Source of the DNA: an uncultured Acidimicrobiales bacterium | GTDB lineage: Bacteria; Actinomycetota; Acidimicrobiia; Acidimicrobiales; SZUA-35 | Assembly (NCBI GenBank): GCA_938002965.1 | Contig: CALKZY010000035.1 | Location: 1-38,138 of the forward strand | DNA: 38,138 bases | Direction of reading: 5' to 3' | Shown: piece after piece, positions 14,986 to 24,106 of the stretch | How positions within the stretch are numbered: the stretch's first letter is position 1 | How the letters are laid out: the number at the start of each line of letters is the position of its first letter | Position numbers and translations under genes: made by a program | Notes under the pieces: generated by a model | What the model saw: only the letters and a program-made list of their open reading frames with translations | Database searches by the model: none | Told to the model about the DNA's origin: nothing

Positions 14986-15016
14986 CAGATGCTCTATCCA
15001 ATTGAGCTACAAGCGC
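14943..15016 (-). tRNA. tRNA-Arg (anticodon ACG)
   Basis: 74 bases without encoded CCA. Acceptor stem GCGCTTG/CAAGCGC, D stem GCTC/GAGC, anticodon stem TCTGA/TCAGA with loop TTACGGA (anticodon ACG), a five-base variable loop, and T stem TGGGG/CCCTA around TTCGAGT. All stems pair, with one G-T pair. The 3' 43 bases come from the integrated element. Confidence 0.97.
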
Positions 15017-15208
15017 TGGTGAAGCTAAAGCCTCTGCAACCCATCGGGCTGCCTGGAACCCCGGCGGGCTCCGTCATCTGAGTCTACGGCACTTCTCAGC
15101 CGACGACACGCTGATTCGGGCTGGTTCAGCGTTGGTTGCTTGGACCACGGCTGGGACCCAACCACATTCGCCAGACCGATGGCAATGGGCCAGCCTGGCG
15201 AGCTTCGG

Positions 15209-16378
15209 CTACCCGCCTGCCTGTTCAAGCACGCTGGACTCTAGTAGGTGAATTCGGATCGTGCTGGTCCCGCCCGCAACTGCCAGTTGAGTGCTGTCGC
15301 TCAACCAGTCCAGTCCGATCACACCATTGGGGTGCCCCTCAAACTCAGCGAGCTTGTTTCTGTCGGACGCTCTCCAGAGGGCTACGGTGCCGTCTTCGGC
15401 TCCGGTGGCGATGATCCGGCCATCAGGCGACCACGCAAGTGCCCCGATATCTACGTTGTGCGCTTGGATAGGTCTTCCGGTCACTGATACTCCACTGGAG
15501 TAGAGGTAGAAGTGGGTGCCGTTGTCGGATGACACTTGCCTTGATCCGTCGGGTGACCATGATGCGTCAGTTAATGAAGTGCCGGAACTGACAAGTTCCT
15601 GCACGTCGCCTGTTGTTGGGTTCCAGTTGTCGAATCCTCTGCCGTGAGCGACTGTGATTCCTTGCATGAGAGACGGCCAGGTTACTGCTCGAACCGGATT
15701 GCCTCCGGTGGCGAATTGGGCGATTCGGCGGGTTGATTCAGGGTGCCAGGTCCTGGCAAGGCCGGACCTTGATCCGGTGACGAGCTGGCTTCCATCCGGG
15801 GCCCAAGCGATTGCTGTCACCTCGTCACGGTGGTCAAAAGCCATGCGTGGTTCGGGATGATCCAGGGTCCACAGGTAGAGGTGGTCGTCTTTGCCTCCGC
15901 CAGCGATTCTCTTGCTGCCGGGCGACCAGGCGATGCTGTCGATGTGGCCTTGGAAACCTCCCAGCTTGGTGATGACAAGTCCTCTTGACAGGTCCCAAAT
16001 GTCGACGGTTTCTCCGATACCGGCTGCGGCGATCATCGTTTTGTCAGGTGAGAACGCCACCTCCGTCATGGCACCTGGAACAGTCGATTGGTCGCTGTCG
16101 ACTGAGGTCAGGAGAAGGACACCGGACTCGTCGAACGTGATTGGTGAGCTATTCGTTCCATTGGGAGTCGTCACTGGTGGCAAGACCGGCGTAACGTCAG
16201 CGCCCTCCTCTTCGAGCCCCGACGTCCGGAGGCTGAACAACCCAAGCAAGCTGCTGCCCACGAGAAACACCACCAGCGCGATCGAAACAACGCTGACTAC
16301 CAAAAGGGTGAATGCGGACCGAGAGCGCGATTTCGCCAACTCCGGTTCGATATGGGTGTTCCCGAACCTGTCTTTCAC
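15209..16378 (-). CDS. membrane-anchored seven-repeat WD40 protein
   Basis: 389 residues from GTG 16378; the frame stays open to 16564, but that would overlap the kinase gene. One membrane helix (about 23-47) anchors a linker and seven WD40-like repeats, each with a W/FSPD-type turn and a terminal W or F (for example AWSPDGRIIATGAEDGTVAL). Seven repeats make one complete beta-propeller, here probably outside the cytoplasmic membrane. It is a binding scaffold with no catalytic residues seen. The start region holds a CCAA tandem repeat. It sits 192 bases from the tRNA-Arg gene on the chromosomal side. Confidence 0.8.
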   Translation of the reverse strand: MKDRFGNTHIEPELAKSRSRSAFTLLVVSVVSIALVVFLVGSSLLGLFSLRTSGLEEEGADVTPVLPPVTTPNGTNSSPITFDESGVLLLTSVDSDQSTVPGAMTEVAFSPDKTMIAAAGIGETVDIWDLSRGLVITKLGGFQGHIDSIAWSPGSKRIAGGGKDDHLYLWTLDHPEPRMAFDHRDEVTAIAWAPDGSQLVTGSRSGLARTWHPESTRRIAQFATGGNPVRAVTWPSLMQGITVAHGRGFDNWNPTTGDVQELVSSGTSLTDASWSPDGSRQVSSDNGTHFYLYSSGVSVTGRPIQAHNVDIGALAWSPDGRIIATGAEDGTVALWRASDRNKLAEFEGHPNGVIGLDWLSDSTQLAVAGGTSTIRIHLLESSVLEQAGG

Positions 16379-16391
16379 GCCGCCATCCAAA

Positions 16392-16407
16392 CCAACCAAC
16401 CAACCAA
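16392..16407. repeat. CCAA x4 tetranucleotide repeat upstream of the WD40 gene
   Basis: Four perfect CCAA units. On the coding strand this reads TTGG repeats followed by TTTGG, four GG tracts with short T loops, about 14 bases before the chosen GTG start. Copy-number change would alter the 5' leader or the start; the GG tracts could also form a two-tetrad G-quadruplex. Confidence 0.6.
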
Positions 16408-16491
16408 CTTCAATCAACCTTAGTATCGATGAATCTTGACAGGCAGTCAGACCAGCCACGCTGGTAGACCTCGTATCCCTCAGCCGACGCC

Positions 16492-17454
16492 TTAGTCGAC
16501 GACCAGGAACGGGAGTAGCTCGGGCGTTGGCTCCGGGCGGGCACCGAGCCGCTCGATCACCCATGCGGCGACGGGGGTGGCGAACCTAGCCGCAGCCACC
16601 GGATCGCCCGACACCGACCAGTGGGCCAGGAAGGCCCCGGCGAATGAGTCGCCGGCACCGGTGGCGTCCACCAGCCGGTCGGTAGCCGGCGCCACCAAGG
16701 TCACTTCGCCGTCAGGCCCACCGCATAGCACCAACGCCCCTTTGGCGTCCAGTTTCAATACCACCAGCGCGCCGTCGTACAACTCGGACAACCGGCGGGC
16801 GATAGCCTCCGGCTCGTTACGCCCGCTCAACACCCGACCCTCATCAAAGTTGGGCAGCAACAGCGACACTCCAAGGTCCTGCGTCCAGCCTAGGAATTCA
16901 TCCACCCCGGCCTCGGCGATCAGCTGGTAAGACGACGGATCTAGCGACACAGTCTGCGGCCGTCCATTACGTTCGACCAGCCACGCAGGTTCGGCGCCGA
17001 TCACAGCTGAGCGTCGAGCGCCAGCCCGGGGCGGATCCACAAACAAACTCCAGCCGGTCAAATGCACGTGATCGGCCAAGCCCAACGCCTGCTCCGGCAG
17101 GTCATCCGGCATCAGATAATGGTCGGCGCCGTGACCCGACACCATCGATCGTTCACCTGACGGTTCCACGAACACCGCCACGCTCCCGGTCAAATGTTCA
17201 TCGGTTTCAATCAGATGAGCGGTTATCGCTTCGGCCGCCATGTCTTCGACAGCCAGGTGCCCAAACCGGTCTTGCCCAATTTTGCCCACAAACTCCACTT
17301 GGGCACCACAACGTGCAGCCCACACGGCCACGTTGGCCGCGCTCCCACCGGGGGTGAGCATCACATTGCCGAACGAATCACCGCCGGGCAAGAGTTCATT
17401 GTCGGCCTGGATGAGAACGTCCCAGGCATAGTCGCCGACCACGCACAAACGCAT
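16492..17454 (-). CDS. PfkB-family carbohydrate kinase
   Basis: 320 residues, normal for ribokinase-type PfkB enzymes. Signature one is GGSAANVAVWAARCG (about 36-50) and signature two is DATGAGDSFAGAF (about 264-276), whose Asp is the catalytic base. They phosphorylate a sugar or nucleoside hydroxyl with ATP in the cytosol; the exact substrate cannot be read, with ribokinase- or fructokinase-like the closest impression. ATG 17454 has no Shine-Dalgarno sequence and abuts a four-copy hairpin array that separates it from the upstream binding-protein gene, so its translation may depend on that structure. Confidence 0.88.
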   Translation of the reverse strand: MRLCVVGDYAWDVLIQADNELLPGGDSFGNVMLTPGGSAANVAVWAARCGAQVEFVGKIGQDRFGHLAVEDMAAEAITAHLIETDEHLTGSVAVFVEPSGERSMVSGHGADHYLMPDDLPEQALGLADHVHLTGWSLFVDPPRAGARRSAVIGAEPAWLVERNGRPQTVSLDPSSYQLIAEAGVDEFLGWTQDLGVSLLLPNFDEGRVLSGRNEPEAIARRLSELYDGALVVLKLDAKGALVLCGGPDGEVTLVAPATDRLVDATGAGDSFAGAFLAHWSVSGDPVAAARFATPVAAWVIERLGARPEPTPELLPFLVVD

Positions 17455-17530
17455 AGCCGAAAGGCTACATGAGTTAGCCGAAAGGCTACATGGGTTAGCC
17501 GAAAGGCTACATGGGTTGGCCGAAAGGCTA
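17454..17530. repeat. four tandem 21-base hairpin units
   Basis: TAGCC-GAAA-GGCTA starts at 17454, 17475 and 17496, with one variant TGGCC-GAAA-GGCTA at 17517; units are spaced exactly 21 bases. Each is a 5-base stem with a GAAA tetraloop on the plus strand (TTTC on the transcribed minus strand). The array fills the gap between the upstream gene stop and the kinase start. There is no T tract, so it is not a classic terminator. Confidence 0.9.
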
Positions 17531-17536
17531 CATCGG

Positions 17537-18799
17537 CTAGGCGGCAGCTCGAGCTGCTTGCAGCCAGCCGTCGACCAAGTCTCGGTTTTCGCTGATCCAG
17601 TCTTGAGCGTGACGGGCGATGTCCTCCTCGGACTGTTCGCCGGTGTCGTACTTGACGTTGGCCAAGGCCACGTCGAGTACCTTCAGCTGAACCTGCTCGA
17701 AGAGCGCCCGGGCCGCCGGGTTGGCGCTCAAGAACTCGTTGCGGGCAGTCACCTGAATGTTGGCGGCTGGCCAACCCAACCAGCACGGATCGGTGGTGCA
17801 AGCCGTTCCCAGAGCCGGAGGCTCAACGTTGGCGTAGTCACGGTCCGGGGTAATGGAACCGTCCAGCACGTTCTCCTGCCCACCGACGCTCAGCCACTGG
17901 ACGTTGTCGCCCGGGCGTAGCGAGGTCAGATAACCAGATGGGCTCCAGGTGTATTGCAGGACTGGCGTTCCAGCGTCGACTTGGGCGGCGGACTCGCCGA
18001 CCTTGACCGTGTAGTCCTCGGGTTGAACATGCTCGATGTTTTCCCAGCCGTTGAACTGAATAGTTTCGTTGATGATTTCGGCACAACCCCAACCTTGCTC
18101 GCAGCCGTGCAGCTCAGCCTTGCCGTTTCCGTCGGAGTCGAACAGGGCCACAAGATTAGGGTCGCCGTTGATCTGATCAAGCGATGTGATCTGGTTTTCT
18201 CCGGCCACCGACGTGTTGACAACAATACCTTCCAAGCCGGACGCGGGCATGAGATTGCCGACCGGCGTCAGCGCGGCGCCCACACCGTCGGCGTCGAGGT
18301 TCGGTTGATGGTTCGGGTACCAGCTGTTGGTCCAGAAATCGAATTGGCCGGACGCCATAAGGGCGTACGCTTCGGCTGGAGCATGCTCGTTGGAACCGGG
18401 TTCGCCCACTTGGTAGCCGAGTTCTTCAAGGAGCGATTTGAACACTGCTGCTTGGAAATAGCCGGTTGACCAGTTGGCCCGACCGATGTTTACGGTCACA
18501 CCCTCGCCGGGTTGAGCCGACGACGTCGGCGCGGCTGCCTGCTCGCTGGCCTCAGAGCTGGTCCCGTCATCTGAGGTGGTGACGTCGGTGTCAGCGGCCA
18601 CCACTCCACTGGCTACCGACGACTGGATGCCGTCGTTCTGCCCGGGAGGTCCGAACAGTGGTGGAATTCCGGCCACGCCAACGAGGTAGCCACACAGCGC
18701 AAGCAGCAGACCCTCGAACGCCAAGCGGGCGTACTTTGACCGGTCAGGTGGTGGCGGCTGTGGTGCCCGCCCTCGACTGAGTGTGCTGGTTGGTTCCAT
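17537..18799 (-). CDS. membrane-tethered betaine-binding-type protein, copy A
   Basis: 420 residues. A Pro-rich cytoplasmic N-terminus, one membrane helix (about 26-47, LAFEGLLLALCGYLVGVAG), an acidic Ser/Thr linker, then an OpuAC/ProX-type substrate-binding fold from about 99 (INIGRANWSTGY-like start, ASGLEGIV, WGCAEIINETIQFNGWEN, LQYTWSPSGYLTSLRPG). This family binds glycine betaine, proline betaine or choline through aromatic side chains; several Trp residues are present. Normal family members are lipoproteins or secreted; anchoring by an N-terminal helix is unusual. No permease or ATPase is adjacent. It follows the OmpA-type gene (18905-20416) in a module that is repeated next door. Confidence 0.85.
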   Translation of the reverse strand: MEPTSTLSRGRAPQPPPPDRSKYARLAFEGLLLALCGYLVGVAGIPPLFGPPGQNDGIQSSVASGVVAADTDVTTSDDGTSSEASEQAAAPTSSAQPGEGVTVNIGRANWSTGYFQAAVFKSLLEELGYQVGEPGSNEHAPAEAYALMASGQFDFWTNSWYPNHQPNLDADGVGAALTPVGNLMPASGLEGIVVNTSVAGENQITSLDQINGDPNLVALFDSDGNGKAELHGCEQGWGCAEIINETIQFNGWENIEHVQPEDYTVKVGESAAQVDAGTPVLQYTWSPSGYLTSLRPGDNVQWLSVGGQENVLDGSITPDRDYANVEPPALGTACTTDPCWLGWPAANIQVTARNEFLSANPAARALFEQVQLKVLDVALANVKYDTGEQSEEDIARHAQDWISENRDLVDGWLQAARAAA

Positions 18800-18904
18800 C
18801 CGAAGCTCTCCGCCTTGGCTTGATGTGGCGACGAGACCGGTCTCAGTAACCGGTCTGTCGATGTTGAGATGTCATGGGCTGCGGCTTTGATCCGCTCGAC
18901 CCGC

Positions 18905-20416
18905 CTACGAATTGATCGTAATTTCGATCCGTCGATTGGCGGCCCGGCCCTCATTTGTATTGTTGTCGCCGATGGGCTCGTCAGATCCGAAGCCTTCGAC
19001 GCCAATGCGATTCTCGGCTACGCCGAGTTCCGCCAGTCGCTGGCGAACCGAATTGGCCCGGCGCAGCGAGAGATCACGATTGTAAGCAGTTAGACCGAAG
19101 TTGTCGGTGTGCCCGGCGACAGTGGCCGTCCACGTCGGGTTCACCCGCAGTAGGTCGGCCAACGTCTCAAGCACCACGGGTTCTCCGGTCAGCTGGTCCT
19201 GGTCCACATCGAACAACAGCGTGTTGCCGATGACAACCCGACCGCTCGGAGCAGGTGCTCCGTCTACGACCCGCAGTTCGTCCACCACGTCCACTCCCTG
19301 GCCGTTCAGCTGGAGGAAGGCGGCAAGCAGGTTGTCAGCGGTTGCCTGGTCGGGTACCGGACCTGTAAAGGTCACGGTGCGATCATCGATCTCGATGAAG
19401 GCTCCATCGTTTTTATTGTCGAACAGTTCGTTGCCGTCGTCGGGGGTGTCGGTGGCCGGCCCGCCGGCCAAGGCCAGCTGATTGGTTATGGTGGCGTCGT
19501 CACGATTGTCAACAGGCACAGCGGCCTCCGACATTTGGCCGCGAAGAAGGATCTTGCCTTCAAGGTCGATGGCGGCCACATAGAATTCGGTCGGATTCAC
19601 CATGGCCCGAGCCACCTCGATGGGGCTGGCGGACACGCACTGAGAAACCGAGTTGGCGGTTGCCCCGAGGTTGATGACGCTGGGGCCTTCTCGGGGGAAC
19701 ACGGCCTGGTTGACGAACCCGAGGTACTGGCCATCGAGTGCAGCCACATCGAACACGTGACAGATCTGACCGTTGAGTGCGTTCATGTACAGCTCGACCA
19801 TGCCCGAAGATCCGGTTCCGGTGTAGGCGTCGAGCAGTTTCATCTCGTAGAGGACTAGACCCGGTTCAGTGATTTCCGGAAGAGCGACCGGGGTCAAGGC
19901 AACAGTGGTTGTTGTTTCTTCAACCGTGCTGACGGCCGTTTCGACCTCGGTCTCAGCGGCCGTGTCCTCTTCGGCTGCGGTCTCGTTGCCGTCGTCGTCG
20001 CCTCCCTGATTCAGGAACCATCCAATGGCGCCGGCCAGTAGAAGCAGACCGAGGCCGCCGATCACGGCCCTGGCGATGAGTCCGCCGGACCTTGAAGGTG
20101 GTCGGACAGCCGGTCGCCCGGCGCGAGGAGTAGCAGCTCTGGGAGCGATGGCACGAGACGTCGTGCGGGGTCGGACACGATGGCCGGGACGGATATGTCC
20201 TGTTACTGGTTGAAGACCGGATTCGGTTTGACGACGGTAAGGCCCAGACTCGGGATACGGTCCGGCGCCGGGCTCAGGGTAGGCCCCGCCTTCGCTTGTG
20301 AGATCGTAGGTCGTGCGCGGATCAATGTCGCCGGTATCGACCCTCTTGTCACGCGGGACAGGGGGAGGGTAACGATAATCATTCTCTCCTGAGGATATGT
20401 GACTCACCCCCTCCAC
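18905..20416 (-). CDS. anchored CHRD-like/BON-like/OmpA protein, copy A
   Basis: Up to 503 residues from GTG 20416; the start is uncertain, as a GTG at 20407 is also possible. Order: Pro/Gly-rich cytoplasmic region (1-110), membrane helix (111-134), acidic Thr linker, a CHRD-like domain (about 187-296, ending FYVAAIDLEGKILLRGQ), a BON-like domain (about 340-387) and an OmpA peptidoglycan-binding domain (392-503, AGHTDNFG and EGRAANRRIEI). The last should grip cell-wall diaminopimelate. The CHRD label is from motif resemblance only. It is paired with the betaine-binding-type gene downstream, so the two may form a wall-spanning complex. Confidence 0.8.
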   Translation of the reverse strand: MEGVSHISSGENDYRYPPPVPRDKRVDTGDIDPRTTYDLTSEGGAYPEPGAGPYPESGPYRRQTESGLQPVTGHIRPGHRVRPRTTSRAIAPRAATPRAGRPAVRPPSRSGGLIARAVIGGLGLLLLAGAIGWFLNQGGDDDGNETAAEEDTAAETEVETAVSTVEETTTTVALTPVALPEITEPGLVLYEMKLLDAYTGTGSSGMVELYMNALNGQICHVFDVAALDGQYLGFVNQAVFPREGPSVINLGATANSVSQCVSASPIEVARAMVNPTEFYVAAIDLEGKILLRGQMSEAAVPVDNRDDATITNQLALAGGPATDTPDDGNELFDNKNDGAFIEIDDRTVTFTGPVPDQATADNLLAAFLQLNGQGVDVVDELRVVDGAPAPSGRVVIGNTLLFDVDQDQLTGEPVVLETLADLLRVNPTWTATVAGHTDNFGLTAYNRDLSLRRANSVRQRLAELGVAENRIGVEGFGSDEPIGDNNTNEGRAANRRIEITINS

Positions 20417-20609
20417 CGCTGAGGATTAGCTTGCCTTGTATTTCCGTCCGAAATGGACCTTGTTTCGCACGGCGCCCGCTTGGGCGACCTTGAGTCCCGC
20501 TGAGAACTCGTAATCTGAACGCCGAGATTACTGTATATGCGTTGGATATCAAAGTGGTAGATCTTTGAGATGATTTGAACTGCTTTCAGCCACGGTCTCA
20601 CTAAGGAAA

Positions 20610-21986
20610 TCACCGGGCGGAACGGGCAGCCGCCAACCAGGCGTCGACTTGGCCTCGGTTCTCGCTCATCCACTCCCTGGCGTGTCTGGCGATGTCTTCC
20701 TCGGTGGTCTCTCCGGTGTCGTATTTGACGTTGGCCAAGGCCACATCCAGCACCTTGAGCTGGACTTCTTCAAACAGAGCCCGAGCCGACGGATTGGCGG
20801 CCAAGAAGTCATCTCGGGCGGTCACGCCGATGTCGGCTGCCACCCATCCCAACCAGCACGGATCTGCTGTGCAGGCGGGGCCTAGAGCCGGGGGTTGGGC
20901 GTCGTTGAAGTCGCGGTCAGGCGTGATCGATCCGTCGAGAACACGTTCGCGGCCTCCGAGGCTCAACCATTGAACATTGTCGCCCGGTCGCAGTGAGGTC
21001 AAGTAGCCCGACGGGCTCCAGGTGTACTGCAGGGTCGGTACACCGGCCTCTACTTTGGCAATGGAGTCCGCCACCATGGTGTTGTAGTCGTCCTGGACCT
21101 GTTCGAGGTTCTCCCACCCGTTGAACTGGATGGTCTCGTTGATGACATCGGCGCAACCCCACCCGTCTGGACAACCATAGATGTTCGCTTTGCCGTTGCC
21201 GTCAGGGTCGAACAAGGAAACCAGGTCGGGGTCGTCGTTGATCTGGGCCAGCGACGTGACTTGCTGATCGGCTACGACCGATGAGTTGATGACGATGCCT
21301 TCCAACCCGCTGGCCGGTAGGAGGCTGCCGATGGGGCTGACAACCGACGAAATCGTTGTTCCGTCATCCAACGTTCCTTCAAGAAATGAGGTGTGGATCG
21401 GATTCCACGTATTTGTCCAGAAGTCGATTTGGCCGAGGGCCATAAGGGGGTAAATGTCTTTGGGAGGATGCTCCTGGTTGCCCGGTTCGCTTACCGCGTA
21501 ACCGAGCTCTTCCAACAAGGCCTTGAAGAGCGCCGCCTGGAAGTAGCCGGTGGTCCAGTCGGCGCGGCCGATAACCACCGACACTCCAGCACCCGGCGTC
21601 GAGTTGGCCCCGGTGTCCGCTGTCAGGTTGGTTTCGGGTCCGGCCAACGTCTCACCGAGATCGACCGTGTCGTCGCCGCTGGAACTCTGCAACGCATTGA
21701 CGCCCGTCTCTGAATCGGTGGCGACGACTTCTGCCGTCCCGCCTCCCGGTGGACCGAACAGCGGTGGCAAACCGGCCACGCCAAGAAGGTAGCCGCAGAG
21801 GGCCAAGAGCACACCCTCAAAAGCCAGCCGCAACGTGCGCCACTGCTGGTGGCTGAAGCCCGACGGGTTGTCCTGCTGTTGCGTCGGCCTTTGATAAACC
21901 TCGGTGGCCGACGTGCTGATAGGTGGCCCGACCTGTTCCGGTCGACCGTGATCGCCGACTTGATCAAACGTGTTTCTCGTGTCCAT
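20610..21986 (-). CDS. membrane-tethered betaine-binding-type protein, copy B
   Basis: 458 residues from ATG 21986, eight bases after the stop of the OmpA-type gene; the frame continues upstream to 22172 but that part overlaps the neighbour. Gln/Pro-rich N-terminus, membrane helix LRLAFEGVLLALCGYLLGVA near 65-85, acidic linker, and a substrate-binding domain very close to copy A (ASGLEGIV, WGCADVINETIQFNGWEN, LQYTWSPSGYLTSLRPG, DPCWLGW all shared). The ligand-facing Trp residues appear conserved between copies, so both probably bind related quaternary amines. No transport partner is adjacent. Confidence 0.85.
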   Translation of the reverse strand: MDTRNTFDQVGDHGRPEQVGPPISTSATEVYQRPTQQQDNPSGFSHQQWRTLRLAFEGVLLALCGYLLGVAGLPPLFGPPGGGTAEVVATDSETGVNALQSSSGDDTVDLGETLAGPETNLTADTGANSTPGAGVSVVIGRADWTTGYFQAALFKALLEELGYAVSEPGNQEHPPKDIYPLMALGQIDFWTNTWNPIHTSFLEGTLDDGTTISSVVSPIGSLLPASGLEGIVINSSVVADQQVTSLAQINDDPDLVSLFDPDGNGKANIYGCPDGWGCADVINETIQFNGWENLEQVQDDYNTMVADSIAKVEAGVPTLQYTWSPSGYLTSLRPGDNVQWLSLGGRERVLDGSITPDRDFNDAQPPALGPACTADPCWLGWVAADIGVTARDDFLAANPSARALFEEVQLKVLDVALANVKYDTGETTEEDIARHAREWMSENRGQVDAWLAAARSAR

Positions 21987-21993
21987 TCTCCGC

Positions 21994-23829
21994 TTACCCC
22001 CCGGATGAGATGCTGATTTCGATTCGCCGGTTTCGTGCCCGGCCTTCCGCTGATTCGTTGTCGGCGATTGGCTGTTCCGGACCGGCCCCTTGGACCCGAA
22101 TCCGTTCTGCCGGAACGCCCAGCTGCGCCAGGCGTCCTCGGATGCTGTTAGCTCGCCGCAACGAAAGGTCAACGTTCAACAGCCATTCACCAACGTTGTC
22201 CGTATGGCCGGTTATCGTCGCCGTCCAAGTCGGGTTGACTCGCAGCAGATCGGCCAGTGTGGTCAACACCAGCGGACTGCCGTCGATTTCGTCCTGACCG
22301 CTGCCGAAGAGCAGCGCGTCGGCCACCACTACCCGCCCGCTTGGGGCTGGCGCTCCAGTTTCGATGGTCAAGTTGTCGACCACCTCAACCCCAAGCCCGG
22401 CCAGGGGAATGAACGCCGACTGGAGACGTGACGCTGTCGCGGCATCGGCGACGGCCCCCTCGAACGTTACCTTTCCGGCGTCGACGACAAGGTAGGCGCC
22501 CTCATCGGCCGTTCCGAACAGAGCATTGGGGCCGGTGGTCGTTGGTGTGGTGTCGCTGGCATCGGCGGTGGCCGCCTGCTCGGCCTTGGTAGCCTCGTCC
22601 CGGTTGTCGAACGCCGTCACCGCGCTGGACAGTTGCCCACGCAGTAGGACGTCGCGGTCAGGGCTATGAGCAGCGATGTAGAACTGGTCGGCAGTGGTCA
22701 TAAAACGGGCAAGCTCTATCGGACTGGCGGTAACACACTGGGGTAGCGCGCTGACCGCCTCGCCAAGATCCACCACGATTGGGCCCTCTCGCGGGTAGAT
22801 GGCTTCATGGATGTAGGCCCGGTAGCGTCCGCCAGATGTGCTGGTGTTCATCACGTCAGCGTCGAACTGGTGACAGACCTGTCCGGACACCGCGTTCAGG
22901 TAGAGATCAACCGTTCCAGTGGTTCCCCGGCCGCTGTAGGGATCGAACAGGTCAACTTCGAAACCGACGAGGCCCGGCTGGTCAGAGGGCGGAATGGCGG
23001 CCGGGCTTAGCGGGGCCGGTTCAGTCAGTGGGATGGAGCCATCGGTGCCAGGAGTGTCGTTGGTTTCGCTCACATCCGGGGTGGTAAGAAGCTCGCTGCC
23101 TCCCTGGGCTTCTTCGTCGGCTGATGACCCGGCCACCCAGTTGGCTGTGGCCACCAAGCCCAGAACGGCGACGGCTGCTCCGACCACCATCCACGGGCTT
23201 CGAGACAATGTCTCCATCAGCAGGGCAGTGGGGCCATCACCTGTCGTTGCCCGAGCGATGGAGCCCTGATGCGGCCGAGGTGGGGGCGGGACTTCAAATG
23301 TCTGCTGGGGATGTTCGTGGTGGGGATACCCCTGCTCGGCGCCGCGGGGTGGCAGGTACTGGTCGTGAACCGGCTGAGGGTCTTCAACCGGCGACGGGAA
23401 CGCGTCCACGTTGATTGTCTGCCAGTTGGATTCGGTGCCGCCGAGGTTGCTGGGGACTGGGGCGTCAAAGTCGCCGTAGGCGGTCGGGGTGAACTCAGCT
23501 TGTTCGGGTTCCTCCGGTTCAGGGAAGGCTCGGTTGACTAGTTGGTTGGGAGGCCACTCTGCCTCGGGGCTCGGTTCAGGTTCGGGTTGGGCCGGTGCTT
23601 CTTCAGCGGCGATGGCCGGTTCGTCGAGTCCGATGTTGAGGGCCATCAGCTCGCCGACATCGCTCAGGTCGAAGTCGTCGAGTGAGGGGAATTGCAAATC
23701 GGGGGTCTCGTCTTGGCTGGGGTTGGGCTCGTTGCCGTCTGCCCGGTCGTTGTCGTCGGCCGAAGCGTTGGCGCGCCGCGACGGTGGAACAGGTGGCGGA
23801 TAGTTGGATTCGCTGTTGTTGACAGCCAT
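21994..23829 (-). CDS. anchored CHRD-like/BON-like/OmpA protein, copy B
   Basis: 611 residues from ATG 23829, chosen because GGGAAGGGA lies just upstream and because the N-terminal YPPPVP motif then aligns with copy A. A longer acidic, Pro-rich cytoplasmic region (about 1-215), a membrane helix near 220-242 (MVVGAAVAVLGLVATANWVA), a CHRD-like domain (SIPLTE onward, ending HSPDRDVLLRGQL), a BON-like domain and a C-terminal OmpA domain (TGHTDNVGEW, EGRARNRRIEI). Same architecture and order as copy A, but the cytoplasmic part has grown or diverged. It heads the second two-gene module. Confidence 0.8.
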   Translation of the reverse strand: MAVNNSESNYPPPVPPSRRANASADDNDRADGNEPNPSQDETPDLQFPSLDDFDLSDVGELMALNIGLDEPAIAAEEAPAQPEPEPSPEAEWPPNQLVNRAFPEPEEPEQAEFTPTAYGDFDAPVPSNLGGTESNWQTINVDAFPSPVEDPQPVHDQYLPPRGAEQGYPHHEHPQQTFEVPPPPRPHQGSIARATTGDGPTALLMETLSRSPWMVVGAAVAVLGLVATANWVAGSSADEEAQGGSELLTTPDVSETNDTPGTDGSIPLTEPAPLSPAAIPPSDQPGLVGFEVDLFDPYSGRGTTGTVDLYLNAVSGQVCHQFDADVMNTSTSGGRYRAYIHEAIYPREGPIVVDLGEAVSALPQCVTASPIELARFMTTADQFYIAAHSPDRDVLLRGQLSSAVTAFDNRDEATKAEQAATADASDTTPTTTGPNALFGTADEGAYLVVDAGKVTFEGAVADAATASRLQSAFIPLAGLGVEVVDNLTIETGAPAPSGRVVVADALLFGSGQDEIDGSPLVLTTLADLLRVNPTWTATITGHTDNVGEWLLNVDLSLRRANSIRGRLAQLGVPAERIRVQGAGPEQPIADNESAEGRARNRRIEISISSGG

Positions 23830-24106
23830 GGTCCCTTCCCATGCGTCGGCGTCCGACTCGACCTTGGGGTCGGGTACGGCGAAGCTGACGTTGCGGCGGC
23901 GATTAGGTTGCGGCGGTGAAACCAAGCTTGGGCGACTCAGTTTCGGTAGGTGCAGATAGACGCTCGATGGCTGTTATGGCCTAAACGTCATTGCACCAAT
24001 AAACAGGATGCTATCAGTGACCAGCTTGTCGATTCGGTGGGACTGGGCAACTTTTACCAATCTCTTTCATCAACAGTGTTAGCTATGCAGGTGCTCGCCG
24101 AGCGAG

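Noticed and set aside
17454..17530. Possible CRISPR array
   Set aside because: The units are contiguous 21-base tandem copies with 7-base near-identical linkers; no unique spacers and no cas genes.
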